This document shows, in pieces, positions 31,467-43,278 of a stretch of 64,000 bases of DNA. How positions within the stretch are numbered: the stretch's first letter is position 1; the number at the start of each line of letters is the position of its first letter. This stretch comes from Uloborus plumipes. Its lineage: Eukaryota > Arthropoda > Arachnida > Araneae > Uloboridae. The stretch lies in the NCBI GenBank assembly GCA_038373865.1, contig JAXGGA010002199.1:1-64000 (forward strand). The letters are read 5' to 3'. The notes under the pieces are model-generated. The model did not search any database. It saw only the letters and a program-made list of their open reading frames with translations, and was not told the DNA's origin. Made by a program: the position numbers and the translations under genes.

Positions 31467-34146
31467 TTGTCCACATCAGGGGTAGCGACCTTTTTAAGGA
31501 GAGTGCCACTATCTGGAGAGAAAACGCTCAGCGTGCCACATTGTATTTTTCCAACAACAAACTGAAAAAAATTTCAAAGTTAAAAATATAATTATTTGTT
31601 GGTTTTATCGCTACTAAGTAATGTGTCTTTAGTAAGAGCAAACCATTGTTTTTCACGTTGATAAGCGAGAAGAAAAAGAAACACTTCTGAGGTTTTTCCG
31701 TTTCGGAGTTTCTGCGAAACTTAGCATCATTTATTACCACTATTCATCAATTGCAAAAACTTCCAACTGGCGACTTCATCAAGTTGGGAAAGAAACCAAT
31801 TCATATATCATTCTCTAAACAGTTTGCCTCCTCTCTGTAAAAGTTAACTCAGAGAAATCTGGAGATTCAGTATTTAAAGATTAAATTTATTGACAACTGG
31901 GAGACTTGATTAGAGGTCCCGCGGGACAGGAAAGCTCTGCAAGATTAACGAGTTGTACCCTCTTGGGAGCTTTTTTGGAGACAGATTTCGAAATTTAAAC
32001 TCTTCCTTTAGAGCAATTTTCAGTGATTGATGGTTGTATTGTGTAATGCAGTGAAGCTATGAGAATTCTGTAACTAAACTAATTTCTCACCTAATTAACA
32101 CCCCAAGTAGAATCCTTACTTAAGAAAAACAAACTCGTTTTTAAAAAAGTAAGTTTTGTTACAATTTTACCTCGTTGGTAATTAACAGTTTGTGGAGCAT
32201 TCGTCATGCATTAAAGGATTTAAACCCTTATTTGCCCCTACAAACAGATTTTTTTTTCAGAATTATTAAAGGCTATTTAGGATAAAATATTTAACTTTTT
32301 TGTCTTTTCTTTACCCTTTTATCAATACAGAAAATCCCAATTTTTTCAACATCTTAATTTAAAAGAAATAATGGACCTCCTCACCATTTAAAATAAATAA
32401 TTTTACTCATTACATATGTTTCAATTTGTAATAGTTTTCCCTGCCAAAATAATCTTTATTTGTAGATATTTTTATTATTTTACGTACATATATGGTAAAT
32501 ATGAAGTAATGTAAAAGGATGTGCGATTTCCGTTCTACTACTTAAATAAACTAATTTTTCCATTAACATATTGTAAAAAACGTTACTAAAGAAACAAAAT
32601 CTTACTTATATTAACATTTGTAATTTAAAAGCAAAAAAACAAATGTTTCTGTCAAAAAACATTTTTTTAACTTGGTGCTTGGTAATATTTTGACAGTCAG
32701 TGGAGTATTTTTTTTTTAGTAAAATTGTTCGCTGTTGTTATAACAAAGTAAAAAATAACAAATCGAATATTTTTTAAACAGTTTCATTATTTTGAAAAGG
32801 AAAATTTCCGTGATTGATTCATTTTAAAGAAAAATTTCTTTACATTTATAAGAATAATTTTATTAATTATCATATAGTATTTATAATAATAATTACTTTT
32901 TTAATTATTATTTATTAGAAAATATTTTTATTATCAAATTTAAAAACAAAAATTCTTTTTAAAACGTTCTCTTTCAAAGGTAAAAACCAAATTGAAGTGA
33001 ATCTCTTGCATTAATGTACCATTTCCTCATTGCAGAAAGATTTAAAATTCACGGAGAGACACAGAAAGGTACATCTAACAGAACACCCCTCAGTGCAGTT
33101 GCTACTTTATTACACCGGTAAATAAGATATACGTGTACATGTACACAGTCTTCATGTAACGGCTGCACGGAGCGTAAAAAATCTTTAAATAATAAATGGA
33201 AAACTCTGAAAGAATATTTGCTGACTCTTAACTGTGTAATGCTCGCTAAATATTAAATGGAGAACGTGACTGCAAAACTGGTTTTCTCGAAACAGATCTG
33301 CCATTTATGCGTCCCTTTTTTCATACTACTAGAAAAGATTTAGATAACAACCTTAAAAATTACTGCTTTTGAAACTAGAGGTAAGCTTCTTATCCTCTTT
33401 AAAGATTCATTTTACTGTCGCGTCTAATTTGCTTCCAACTACATCGTTTTTAAAAGATCGTTTGAGATGTTTCGAAACGTTTCGCTTTTTGTAATTTTTT
33501 TTTCTTGTTTTGCTTGTTTGAAAGAATACAGTTTTTCATACGTTTGTCGATCTTGTACTAGCCTCTTCTTGTTTTCCTCTCAGAAAAATATATTTATCTA
33601 ATTATATTTTCTTTGAAAGTAAAAAATGGCAGTACTAGTGCGTTGCAATACATATCCCTTTGCGTGTTAAACATTCCGTTTGAATAGCCCTCAAGTAAAT
33701 CTTGAATAACTGAAAAATGCTTCATTTTAAATTAAATAATTTCTCTTTAGTAATATTTTCATTTATTAATAAGAAAAGAGTAGAGGCAGATTTATGTCTT
33801 GATTAATACTAATGAATATTTTTATAAAAGAAGTTTTCTTAAATTGAAAGAGAGATATTACTACGTTAAATCAAAATGTTGTACAGAAAAGTTTGTGTAC
33901 TTGATTTGTAGTGATAAAGACCTCTTTCTCAAGCAATGCAAAGGCTTATGGATGAAGAGAACCCTGAAACACGTGTATGTAGTTCTCTACAAATTTTTGT
34001 GGTTTAGCGTTGTAATATTTTCATTTACCTTTCTGCACCAAATTATTTTTATTTATTTCATTTTTTAAGCTCTCTACATTTGGAATTTTCCTTCTGGCAA
34101 TGTATTTATTATATTCATGCAGGGGTGTCCCAGTATGGTGTTTTAG
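31467..34146. other. Unassigned AT-rich sequence, 2.7 kb
   Basis: The longest stretch without a recognised element. It is very AT-rich with scattered T and A runs and no frame above 90 codons; the 89-codon frame at 33799-34068 has no recognisable motif. It could be intronic or intergenic. Confidence 0.4.
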
Positions 34147-34572
34147 CTCTTTAAGCGGTTTGTCCGTACGGTGTACGTGCTACCCGAAATTGGCCTCATC
34201 TGGTTTGCCCGTACGGCGTACGGGCACCGATATTTTCAGATTTCCTTTTCTGGTTTTCCCGAACTGTTTGGAAAATTGTAAACCTCAAAATTCACAGTAA
34301 GTGTGAGAGAAATTTTTGCATAATTGGTAAACCATTCATTACTGCATGCAGAATGTACTTGAAAAAAGCAAATATTTCGGGATTTTGTGACCAAAATTCT
34401 AAAATAAAAAATATTGTAAAAACATTGAAAACGAAAAAAAAAAAAAAAATAAATAAATAAATAAATAAAAATTCTTTATATTCTTGTTCTGTTAAGTATG
34501 GTACTTAACTATATGCAATTAAAAATATGCCTTTTTTGGAAGCATTTCTGGTAAAATTGACCGCTTAAAGGG
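34147..34572. mobile_element. Possible piggyBac-like element, CTTTAAGCGGT ends
   Basis: The left end is CTCTTTAAGCGGTTTG. The right end, reverse-complemented, is CCCTTTAAGCGGTCAA, followed by an intact TTAA at 34573-34576; the left TTAA appears as TTAG. The interior has two related CCGTACGG(T/C)GTACG blocks near 34165 and 34210 and a (TAAA)n microsatellite at 34449-34471. Non-coding. Confidence 0.45.
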
Positions 34573-34747
34573 TTAAAGCTTCTAGGAGCGGTAAGATGTA
34601 TCCCGACGAATAGCAACATGGAGTCAATAACGCTTTCCTGAAGTGGTGATGTATATAGAAGCACCATTAGGAAAAGAGACGTAAGGGTAAAAAAAAAAAA
34701 AAACTTTTAATATAACATGTATTACATGCTTTACCCTTTTTGCAGAC

Positions 34748-34760
34748 ATAGTGCGAGCCC
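34748..34760. repeat. SINE target-site duplication (left)
   Basis: ATAGTGCGAGCCC, repeated exactly at 35054-35066. Confidence 0.88.
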
Positions 34761-35053
34761 CGGGCCGTGGTACCACGATCGGTAAGGCGTCGGACGAGTG
34801 ACCGGTGGGACCCGGGTTCGATCCCAGCCGATCAAAGATCCACCGTCTTGATTAATGATGGCTGGGGGACGTTAAAAATGTCGTGGTCACAAAGTCCTCC
34901 AAGTGAAACGATACCTCTGTGGGTGCTGGGCCAAGGGTTTGCTCGACCCTTGGTTCTGGTTCAAAAAGAACAGAGCGCTCTTCAGGGCCCTATCCCGGTT
35001 AAACCACGAGTTGTGGTAGGTACGGGGGACCCTGGAGTGTGTGATGTTAATTA
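34761..35053 (+). mobile_element. tRNA-derived SINE
   Basis: The 5' part is tRNA-like: an A-box-like GGTAAGGCGTCGG near 34780 and a B-box-like GGTTCGATCCC near 34815, spaced as in an RNA polymerase III internal promoter. A tRNA-unrelated body of about 200 bp follows, ending GTGTGATGTTAATTA. A perfect 13-bp direct repeat flanks it, showing retroposition by a LINE. The unit is not a functional tRNA because no full cloverleaf or CCA-ready 3' end is seen. A 95-codon frame (34767-35054) spans it by chance. Confidence 0.85.
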
Positions 35054-35066
35054 ATAGTGCGAGCCC

Positions 35067-36449
35067 TCAAAATCTCGTTCAGTCTTTCATGTGCCACCAT
35101 TAAGGCTCTAATTAAAATGGCACGAATAATTTTGACGCTCAGGTTCCCCCTGATGGAAGCACTTTGGATATCTTCGATGCAAAGCTGCACTAGCGATTTA
35201 ATTTTGCCAAGGGAATTCAGAGTCGAACAAATATCCAAGGGATTTTTTAAATGTCGTGAAATGATACGACATGGGTGCCGAGGGTTTTCCTCTTTTGGTG
35301 TACTTATCTTAGTTAAGTTACTGCAGCGCTTTGAAGAACTGGGTGAAATTATGAGTCATTCAGTGGTATAACTTTGATGTACCCCCCCCCAAAAAAAAAT
35401 TACTCGCCAAATCTGGAACTCCCTACGGACTCTTTAGGGTTGCTGTTTCCTATTTTTGTGTTGCCAATTTAGGTTTTTACAGCTAATTTAGGTTTTTGCT
35501 GCTGCCAAATTTAGTAGTTTCTTGCATTTGTACCATTTTTTGAGTTTATTTTTTGAAGTTTTGTGGCAATAATTTTTGTGGCAACAGGTTTTTTGCTTGG
35601 CGAGAAAAAAAAGTCGCCAAATTTCCGATTTGGGGCTTATATCAAAGTAGTTCCTCATTCAGTACTCAGATTAACATTGTACCATTAGTTTATACTTTCC
35701 GGTTGATACAACTTCGTGCATATGAGATAGAATTATGTAACAGGTTAAGAGACAAAACGCTAATATTTATTGAATCCTGAAGCATCTATTGAAACTGTTT
35801 TAAAATAAAAAAACATCCCCCCCCTCTTAAAAAAGCAAAAAAGAAAAATGACATAAAAGACAGCAATTCCTTCTCCAGAAGCAATACAATCATTCCACTT
35901 TCTAAATAGTCCTGTTCATGCTTGTAACTTCTCAATGATTCTCCTTTTCTCGTGGAAATGATTACTCTCGCTCCCTTTGGCTCCCAAAAAGAGCCAAACA
36001 AACAAACAAACGACTCTTTAGGAACCGTTTAATATTCCGCATTCTCTGTGCTCTATTTTTGGTTGATGTCCCACGTCACTGCCAAATGGCACGAGATAAT
36101 GACGCCATGAATCTTCTAATTTCCTCTTGCGTAAACGCCCTTTTATTTATTCCCCCATTATCTGAATTTCTACTTTTACAACTGGATACAAATCAAGTTA
36201 TATCCTTCTCTGCGGAGGGAGCGATAAATTCTCATACAGTACAACGTCGTTGATGTATCTTTTGGTCAGATTCCCTTTTGGCCTTTTATTTACAATATAT
36301 ATGTATGTGTAGACCTAAATGTAGATAAATATTGCAAAAGAATGTTTAATCTCAACAGAACTTATTGCATAATAAGGAAAGAAAATTCGTTGTCTGAAAC
36401 ATTATTTAAATACAAAAAAAAAAAAATCTTTTATACTTTTTTGGGATAT
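35067..36449. other. Unassigned sequence
   Basis: A C-run followed by an A-run lies at 35382-35398. The 104-codon plus-strand frame (35057-35371) starts inside the SINE duplication and has no recognisable domain. No element boundaries seen. Confidence 0.4.
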
Positions 36450-36453
36450 TTAA

Positions 36454-36944
36454 CCCATTAATGCCTGACATTTTTTTCCTAAAGATATTTTGTATACTGG
36501 TATGGACAGGAAAACTAATTAAAAAGAATTATGTAAAAAATATTTTTTTTATTAAGGAAAGAAAAATCGTCCCTTAAAAGTTACGATAGACCGCAGAGTG
36601 TACATACTTTTTTTTACTAAAATTCTTTTCTCTCTACGATGTAATATTTGAAAAGACATTTTATAAGAAGAAATAAAATCAGCAATTGACATTAACTGGG
36701 AAGTTGGGAATAACTTTGAAACTTAGCTTTTTTTCTTGAGATTGTGAATGATGTCATTTTTGATAAAGATCATATTAAAACTGCTACAGAACACACTTTA
36801 AAATGATTATGTGCTGCAATGTGTTAATAACGAATTGAAACAATACCAAGGTACTAATTGAACACTATTAGTTGGTTGAAATGTTGGGGAAATTCAGACC
36901 CTTTTTTGGACCGTTCCTAAAAAGGGACTCTAGGCATTAATGGG
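36454..36944 (+). mobile_element. piggyBac-like MITE family A, copy 1
   Basis: TTAA flanks (36450-36453, 36945-36948); ends CCCATTAATGCCTGACA and CTAGGCATTAATGGG. Shares TATTTTGTATACTGG and ACACTTTA blocks with copies 2 and 3. Non-coding. Confidence 0.78.
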
Positions 36945-36988
36945 TTAAAATACTTATTAAAAAATAAGGACTATTTAACTTTAATTAA

Positions 36989-37493
36989 CCCATTAATGCC
37001 TGGCATTTTTTTTCCAAAGATATTTTGTATACTGGTTACAAACAGTGTTTAATGAACAGGAAAAATAATAAAAAAAATATTATGCAAAAAAATATTTTTT
37101 TTATTAAGGAACGAGAAATCGTCCCTCAAAAGTTACGATAGACCCCAGAGGGTACATACTTGTTTTACTCAAATTTTTTTCTGCCTACGATATAATATTT
37201 AAAAAGACATTTTATAAGAAGAAATAAAATCAGCAATTAACATAAAATGGGAAGCTGGGAATAACTTTGAAAACTTAGCTTTTGTTTCTTGAAATGTAAT
37301 TTCTGATGAAGATCATATTAAAACTGCAACAGAACACACTTTACAATCGTTATATGCTGCAATCTGTTAATAACGAATTGAAACAATACCAAGGTACTAA
37401 TTGAACATTATTATTTGCTTGAAATGCTCCTTTTGGGGAAATTTAGACCATTTTTTGGACCGTCCCTAAAAAGGGACGCTAGGCATTAATGGG
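36989..37493 (+). mobile_element. piggyBac-like MITE family A, copy 2
   Basis: TTAA flanks (36985-36988, 37494-37497); ends CCCATTAATGCCTGGCA and CTAGGCATTAATGGG. Same orientation as copy 1 and only 44 bp from it, with many substitutions between them. Confidence 0.8.
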
Positions 37494-37497
37494 TTAA

Positions 37498-37937
37498 AAT
37501 ATGCTCTAATCTTCCAATACAATCAAAGCTCATTAGTTCGAACACGCTTAAAACAAATTACTATTAAGACGAGCTACATTTGCTCTCCCTCCAGCTCCTA
37601 TTTTAATAGCAAAACGCTATTAATTGTTTTTCCGAAAAGGCGAACAACGGTAAAGATTAATGTTTCTTATAAGTCATTTTAAGCTAGTTTTAACACGTAA
37701 GTACCGTGATGAGCAAAGAGAGGCAAGAACTAAACTATAGCATTAAGAATTCAAAGTATACCATGATGCGTAGAGTGCAGCATAAACTAAAAAGTTTAGA
37801 TATATGTTGTATAATGGTTCCTCATTTTCAAATATACATATACAACAAATAATAGCCAGACGTTTGAAATCCTAGGAATAAAGTGCAAATAAATGAGGGA
37901 AAAAAAAAGTTTAATTTGTGCAGTTGAATTGAGCATT
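37498..37937. other. Unassigned spacer between piggyBac-like MITEs
   Basis: AT-rich; nothing recognised. Confidence 0.4.
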
Positions 37938-37941
37938 TTAA

Positions 37942-40073
37942 CCCATTTATGCCCAGTAACCTAAAAACGGGACGCTTGTTAGTTAATGCATACAAAAACC
38001 TGTAACTGGTATATCATTTTACTAAAGCTGTTTTTCACAAGTTGAATAATCCTTCTTCTTGAGAAAACCAGTTAGAGCCACTATTTGGACATCAGAGTTT
38101 ATGTATTGATAGCTATATTCAGACAAATCAGTCAAGCAACGATCCAGCATGGGTAGCCACAGAAAGCAAGTTTTTTTTTGCGAACTTATTTTTCATAAAA
38201 TTAAACTATTTTAAAATGATTTGCTTAAGATTGATCAGAGATGCCTTCTGTAATGTTACTTTGCAAAAGTAAAGTCAAGTAGGGTCGTATATTGCTCACG
38301 TATCTGCAAAATATCCCATAAACAGGACGTTAAATAACTTCATAAATATGGCAACGGCGAACTATTTAAAGCCTAAAATGTATGTACAGTCATAGAAAAA
38401 AAAAAACGAAACACTCGCTCGTATTCGAAGACTATTAACACTAGAGACACGTGTAATATGTTATTTTTTCAGGAATAATGTGTTCTATAAATTTCTCTTT
38501 TAAATTGTTGTTAATTGGTCGTCTTCATATAAAAATCGGCATCAACTTTAAAATTTTCTATGAAAACCCCCCTTTTTTATCGCATATTTGTGATCAGCAA
38601 CATCATTTAACTTTGTATACCAAATTGTTTTAAATTTGCTCCAGCCGTTGCTTCCCAATTGAACTGAGAAAAAAATCGTCCCGTAATGTTAATAATATTT
38701 TTGATACTTGGGCATATAATACCTAAACCACGATAGGTACGGCAAAGTTTGTTTTTTATATCAAAGTATGAACCAACCCAACAATAAAAACGTCATTGAC
38801 TTCCTCTCAGATAAAATTTTGAATTTTTTATGAATTTTGAAATTAATATTTGAAAAAATGATGATCTGGAACCATATAATATTTTGATGGAGAAACAATC
38901 TAGAAGGGGTTTCAAAGCAGAATCCAAAATGGGAGCTCAAAATATCCAGTAGTTTTTGAGATATGCTAAAAGAACCATTTTTAGGGACCATATACAACTG
39001 TGCAAACTGAAATAATAGCAGGGAATTTCTATGCAAAGAAAGAGGAATATGCTTATCCACCAGTTGCAGAACATGCTCAGCGTTTTTATATAGTATGTAG
39101 TTTTCAACAGTTATAATATGTTGAAAGCGAAACGCTAATAAAACTGCTGAGTATATTTTAAAACTGGTAGACAATCATATTTTTTGTCCATTAGTCAGAA
39201 GTCTGCATTCATGCAACATGTAGCAATTCAGAAAACTTTTTATGTGGACAATTGATTTTCATGGAAAACTGTGGTGTCTCGGAAGGTTATTTGGAATAAT
39301 TTGTAAAGATTAGACGTTTTTTTAAATTCTGAGCCACGGTTTTAACATTTTTACCAATCCTAATACAGTAGTTTATATAAATACAAGAGGTTACTTTTAA
39401 GTTGTAACCTCTCTCCAAAAGGTGTGTGCTGCAACGGTTAGTGCGTAGCTAAAAATATGCATCCATCTTTGTTTAATCAAAAAGAATGTTGCGTCTTTTC
39501 CTTGAACTCTACACAGTAGGATTTTCTCTTCCAAATTTCAAAAAAATATTATAACTTTAACAAAACCCGAGAATTTTTAATTAATTACGAAAAGCAAACG
39601 TATTATTGCGAGTAGCTTTAGGTAATTTAATCGAAAAAATATGATTTGTCTACTCTTTGTAAATTTCGACCTTGAAAGTAGCCTTTTAAATGTGGTGGTG
39701 GTCCCTAAATCTTTGGTCGGTCATAACTTTTGTTCTACTGGTCCTAAAGTGATGCCGCTTGGTACCCAGTGTACTTTTGGCCCTCCGCACCTAATTACGT
39801 AACCAAATGTAGGGGTTCCCATTTGAAAATCCAGACTTTGAGTTCATTTCACTTTGTATATAGCCCTTTATCAAAATTTTACTCACATAGTTTTAAAGAA
39901 GACTTTAATCCATGTCAGAAGACACCTTTCTTTTGTTCTTGGCAAGTATAGCAGCCGAATAATTCAGAGTGTTTCGTTTTTTTTTTCTATGACTGTACAC
40001 CATTCCAAGTAAGAGTTTTAAGCAGATAAAAATTGAAAAAAATTGTTTTAAAAAAAACTTGGGCATAAATGGG
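37942..40073 (+). mobile_element. piggyBac-like MITE family B, copy 2 (interrupted)
   Basis: TTAA flanks (37938-37941, 40074-40077); ends CCCATTTATGCCCAGTAA and CTTGGGCATAAATGGG. Without the nested insertion at 38397-39995 it is about 530 bp, like its siblings at 6941, 48022 and 60805. Confidence 0.8.
38397..39995. mobile_element. 1.6-kb TA-flanked TIR element nested in the piggyBac-like MITE
   Basis: TA (38395-38396), then CAGTCATAGAAAAAAAAAAA and CGAAACACTC; the right end, reverse-complemented, gives the same about 30-bp terminus before TA (39996-39997). Sibling copies of the host MITE (near 48468 and 60885) read straight through this position, confirming insertion. TA targets and these ends suggest Tc1/mariner superfamily. 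I could not find a DDE/D transposase; the longest frame (137 codons, minus strand, 38761-39174) has no recognisable motif. Confidence 0.75.
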
Positions 40074-40077
40074 TTAA

Positions 40078-41614
40078 AACCCCCGTCCCCTCTCTCGTGA
40101 GAAAAATGGTGCTTTATCCCCACGAGCAAAATCGTTATTTCTGCACATGGCTCAAATATGTTTCTGCGTAAACGTTACTACCATTAATCTTACCTTTTAA
40201 ACACAACATTACAAAACTAGGTGTTATAAAAATTAACCATAAGCAAAATTAATATATATTTAATGTTTCTAGTTGCTCTTTGTTTCTTAAGCTCATAAAT
40301 TTTTCTGTAGTTTTACACAAGTTTGTAGTTTTAAAACATTATTAATCACTTTTAGCCAACATTTCATAAGACGACATAGTAGCAAGTAAAGCTTAAAATT
40401 TAAAATAAAAATGAACAAAAACTAGTTTTCAACTTGAAAAATCTTGTCGCATGACTCTCTGATAGAAGTAATAAATTGCAGATGCACAAAAATTTTTCAC
40501 TCCTAAATTTATGCTTTGACCAAAAGAAATATTTTCTCTTAATTGCTTTTTAAGTTACAAATGCAAAAATATTAAGAAGAGAAGAGAAATAAAAATGTGT
40601 TGTGACACGGTTGATTTATGGCGACAACAGCTGTGCTCTACGAACAAGCAGAAATGATGGCGAAAAAACATTCCTTCAAAAATGTTTATTTTTTTAGGAT
40701 GCGTTTAGTATAAAAATGTTCTTCAAGTATCATTAATGACCGACTACATTCAAATAAATATATAAGAAAATAATTTTCGTTTTTGGGTTTTTTCGTTATT
40801 TTTTGTTCTTCAATTCAAATGGCTCTTTTTAATGATTGCATACTGGGGAGAAAATAGTTTACCTCATGAATTTTGTATTTCTTTAAGTTGTCATAATTTT
40901 TTCTCCTTCAAAAGCATAAAAAGTAACAATATGTTAAGACAAACAATTTTCAACAATAGTATTTTAAGAAAATTGTGTATTAGAAGTGGCTGATAAAGAA
41001 GTAATTTAATAAAGAATCGAAATGCAAGCATTTCGGGTTTTTTCTTAACACCCCATTTTTTCTGAAACCCATTTTCAAGAGGTATAAAAATATTAAATAT
41101 AAGACAAAATAAGCACAAAATTATTGTCATTCTTTATTTTATGCATTTTTTTTGTAACTGAAGGCAAAGTATATGAAAAAGAAAATATAGGAAGTAGCTT
41201 TCAAAATTCTTTTTTGTTTGCTTGTAATTAAAGATTTTACATTTTAATGTGTTTTGCTAAAGTAAATTACATAATGCTTTCAAATCCTTTTTTCTAGTGT
41301 AACTACGCGATTTAGTATTTATTTATTTTCATTGAGTTTTCTTTGTGTATTTATTTATTTAGTTTTAAAATTTCCTAAAAACAAATGCAAAGCGTCTAAG
41401 TTTCATGTTTGGTGAATTTAAAAATCCAGTAACCCTATTGGTGTTCAATAATTATAGGAAAGCAAACTGAAAAAGAGAAGAACATTTTTTTAAATATGTA
41501 GCTTAGTAACATCGTTTGTAACAAAAAAAAAAAAAAAAAAGCCTTTTGAAGCATTACATGAAAAAAAAAAATGTATAACGAATAACATATATTATAGCAT
41601 CTGTAATTTTAATA
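40078..41614. other. Unassigned AT-rich sequence
   Basis: No gene or repeat recognised; an A-run lies at 41523-41540. Confidence 0.4.
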
Positions 41615-41789
41615 CAGTCGACGTTCGTTATAACGACCACTCGTTATAAAGAATATTCCAACATAACGACCGGTGGGAAAAGCCCAACTCTATCCCAATA
41701 TACTCTATTTTCTACCTCTTATAGCGACCACTCGTTATATAGACCCTTTTCTGTCGGACGGAGATGGTCGTTATATCGAGCGTCGACTG
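41615..41789. mobile_element. 175-bp pogo/Tigger-type MITE
   Basis: TA (41613-41614), CAGTCGACGTTCGTTATAAC at the left; the right end, reverse-complemented, is CAGTCGACGCTCGATATAAC, followed by TA (41790-41791). CAGT ends and GTTATAACGACCA subterminal repeats are classical pogo/Tigger features. Non-coding. Confidence 0.82.
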
Positions 41790-41859
41790 TATAGCTTTGG
41801 AGTTGTGTCAAAATAAGAACTTCAGGAAAGCAGCAATCTTTCAGAATACGGCATGTACT

Positions 41860-42175
41860 GTCTAATCTTCTTTGGTAAAAGCTTCCGCGAATTTACGCAT
41901 GCGTCAGGTCTTGACCGATCTTACCAAAATAGGGGTGTTAGTTAAGATAACAATAAGGCGAAAAATAATAAAAAGCATTTTGAGCCGTATCAAGCAACGT
42001 AGAACGATGCTAATTTCAAATACATAGTTTAGTTGAATATGTCAAAAGGATATAGCAAATGCAAGTTTTAAATTGAAAACTTCGGAAAGTTATAACCCAC
42101 AACCCATCTACCCTTTTTTAAGTGGAACTGTTCGCGAAAGCCAGGCACAGATTTCATGGACAGACAGTACCTTTT
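41860..42175. repeat. Diverged relative of the 9785-10140 block
   Basis: Shares the order ACTGTCT, TTTACGCATGCGTCAGGTCT (compare CTGCGCACGCGCCAAGTCT), AAATAGGGG, then CCATCTACCC, AAGTGGAACTGTTCGCG, GCCAGGC and GGACAGACAGTA. Single unit, heavily substituted. Confidence 0.5.
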
Positions 42176-43275
42176 CATTTATTCGTATAGCGTAGAAAAT
42201 AAAAAAGAAATCACAGTTTTTTCTTTTCATGAAATCTCTACCTTGTTCTTTACATTTTAAAATTAACCGAAAAAGAAAAAAGGTTCAACACAATTCTTCA
42301 AATTTATTTGAGCTTGAATACTCGTATCATAAAAACTCTACGAAGCACTTTACTTAAAATTTCCGTATCTTCCGTGAAAGCAACAAAATATTAAGATTCA
42401 GGTCCATAAATATTAAAATGCGCAATAAAAACCCTTGCTTTTCATGAGAAAAAACACTAAAATAAAACGTCCCCATTAACGTTCAAAATCTCAGAGCTTA
42501 ACTCACATGAATAAAAATCCAACGATGCCTCCAGCAGACAATGCGGCATTTGCGTCGCTTCATCGAGCAGCGGGGTCAACACAATTTGTAAGAAATATGC
42601 AGCTGTAATTTTCTGTGCCGTCGCGAAATTTAGCCCTTAAATCTTAATCTTGTTTTAATATTTGATGTTTTTAAGCCATAAAGGAATCTAACTATGCGAA
42701 TAAATTTTCTCCCTGCATAGACAGGGATGAATTATTGGCTAAACACGAAGAGAAAAAAAAAGCCGGATATGATTCAGTTTGATTTCTTTTATTATGTCAA
42801 AGAAAGAGATAGTATTGTGCATTTATGTTTTTTTCGCAGTGTTAAAAATGTTTTTTAAATGTGATGCGACTTTAAACTATTCTGAATCATTTGTCTTCTA
42901 AGCTGCTGATGATTTTACAAGATAACTGCATATACTGGCATATTTTTTTCGTGAAGGTGCTTAAACATAAATAAGTTTGATGGAAGCAAAAAGCAACGCT
43001 TTAAAAGCACAAGTAGGTAAAATTTTAAAAGAGGCATACATATCTCGAAGGCCCTAGTCTCCTTCGTCGGTGCCAAGCAAAAAATAGAAAAAACAATCCG
43101 TTGGAAGAGTTTAAATATAAAAAGAGCAAAAGTTAGGCCAATAAGGTGTCAGTATGTGCCGAGCCAGGATTGGACGTAGCTTTATCGGTGGATGCAAATT
43201 TAAAGGTGAGATGAGCTGAACTGCAAAGGATTCGTCACAAATATTGCTTAAATTATTATCAACATAAAAAGCCTC
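42176..43275. other. Unassigned sequence
   Basis: No gene or repeat recognised. Confidence 0.4.
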
Positions 43276-43278
43276 TAA

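Noticed and set aside
34780..34830. tRNA gene
   Set aside because: A- and B-box-like sequences are present but the rest does not form a cloverleaf and a 13-bp target duplication surrounds a 293-bp unit, so it is a SINE.
38761..39174. 137-codon minus-strand frame as a transposase
   Set aside because: No helix-turn-helix, DDE/D or zinc motif could be seen in it.
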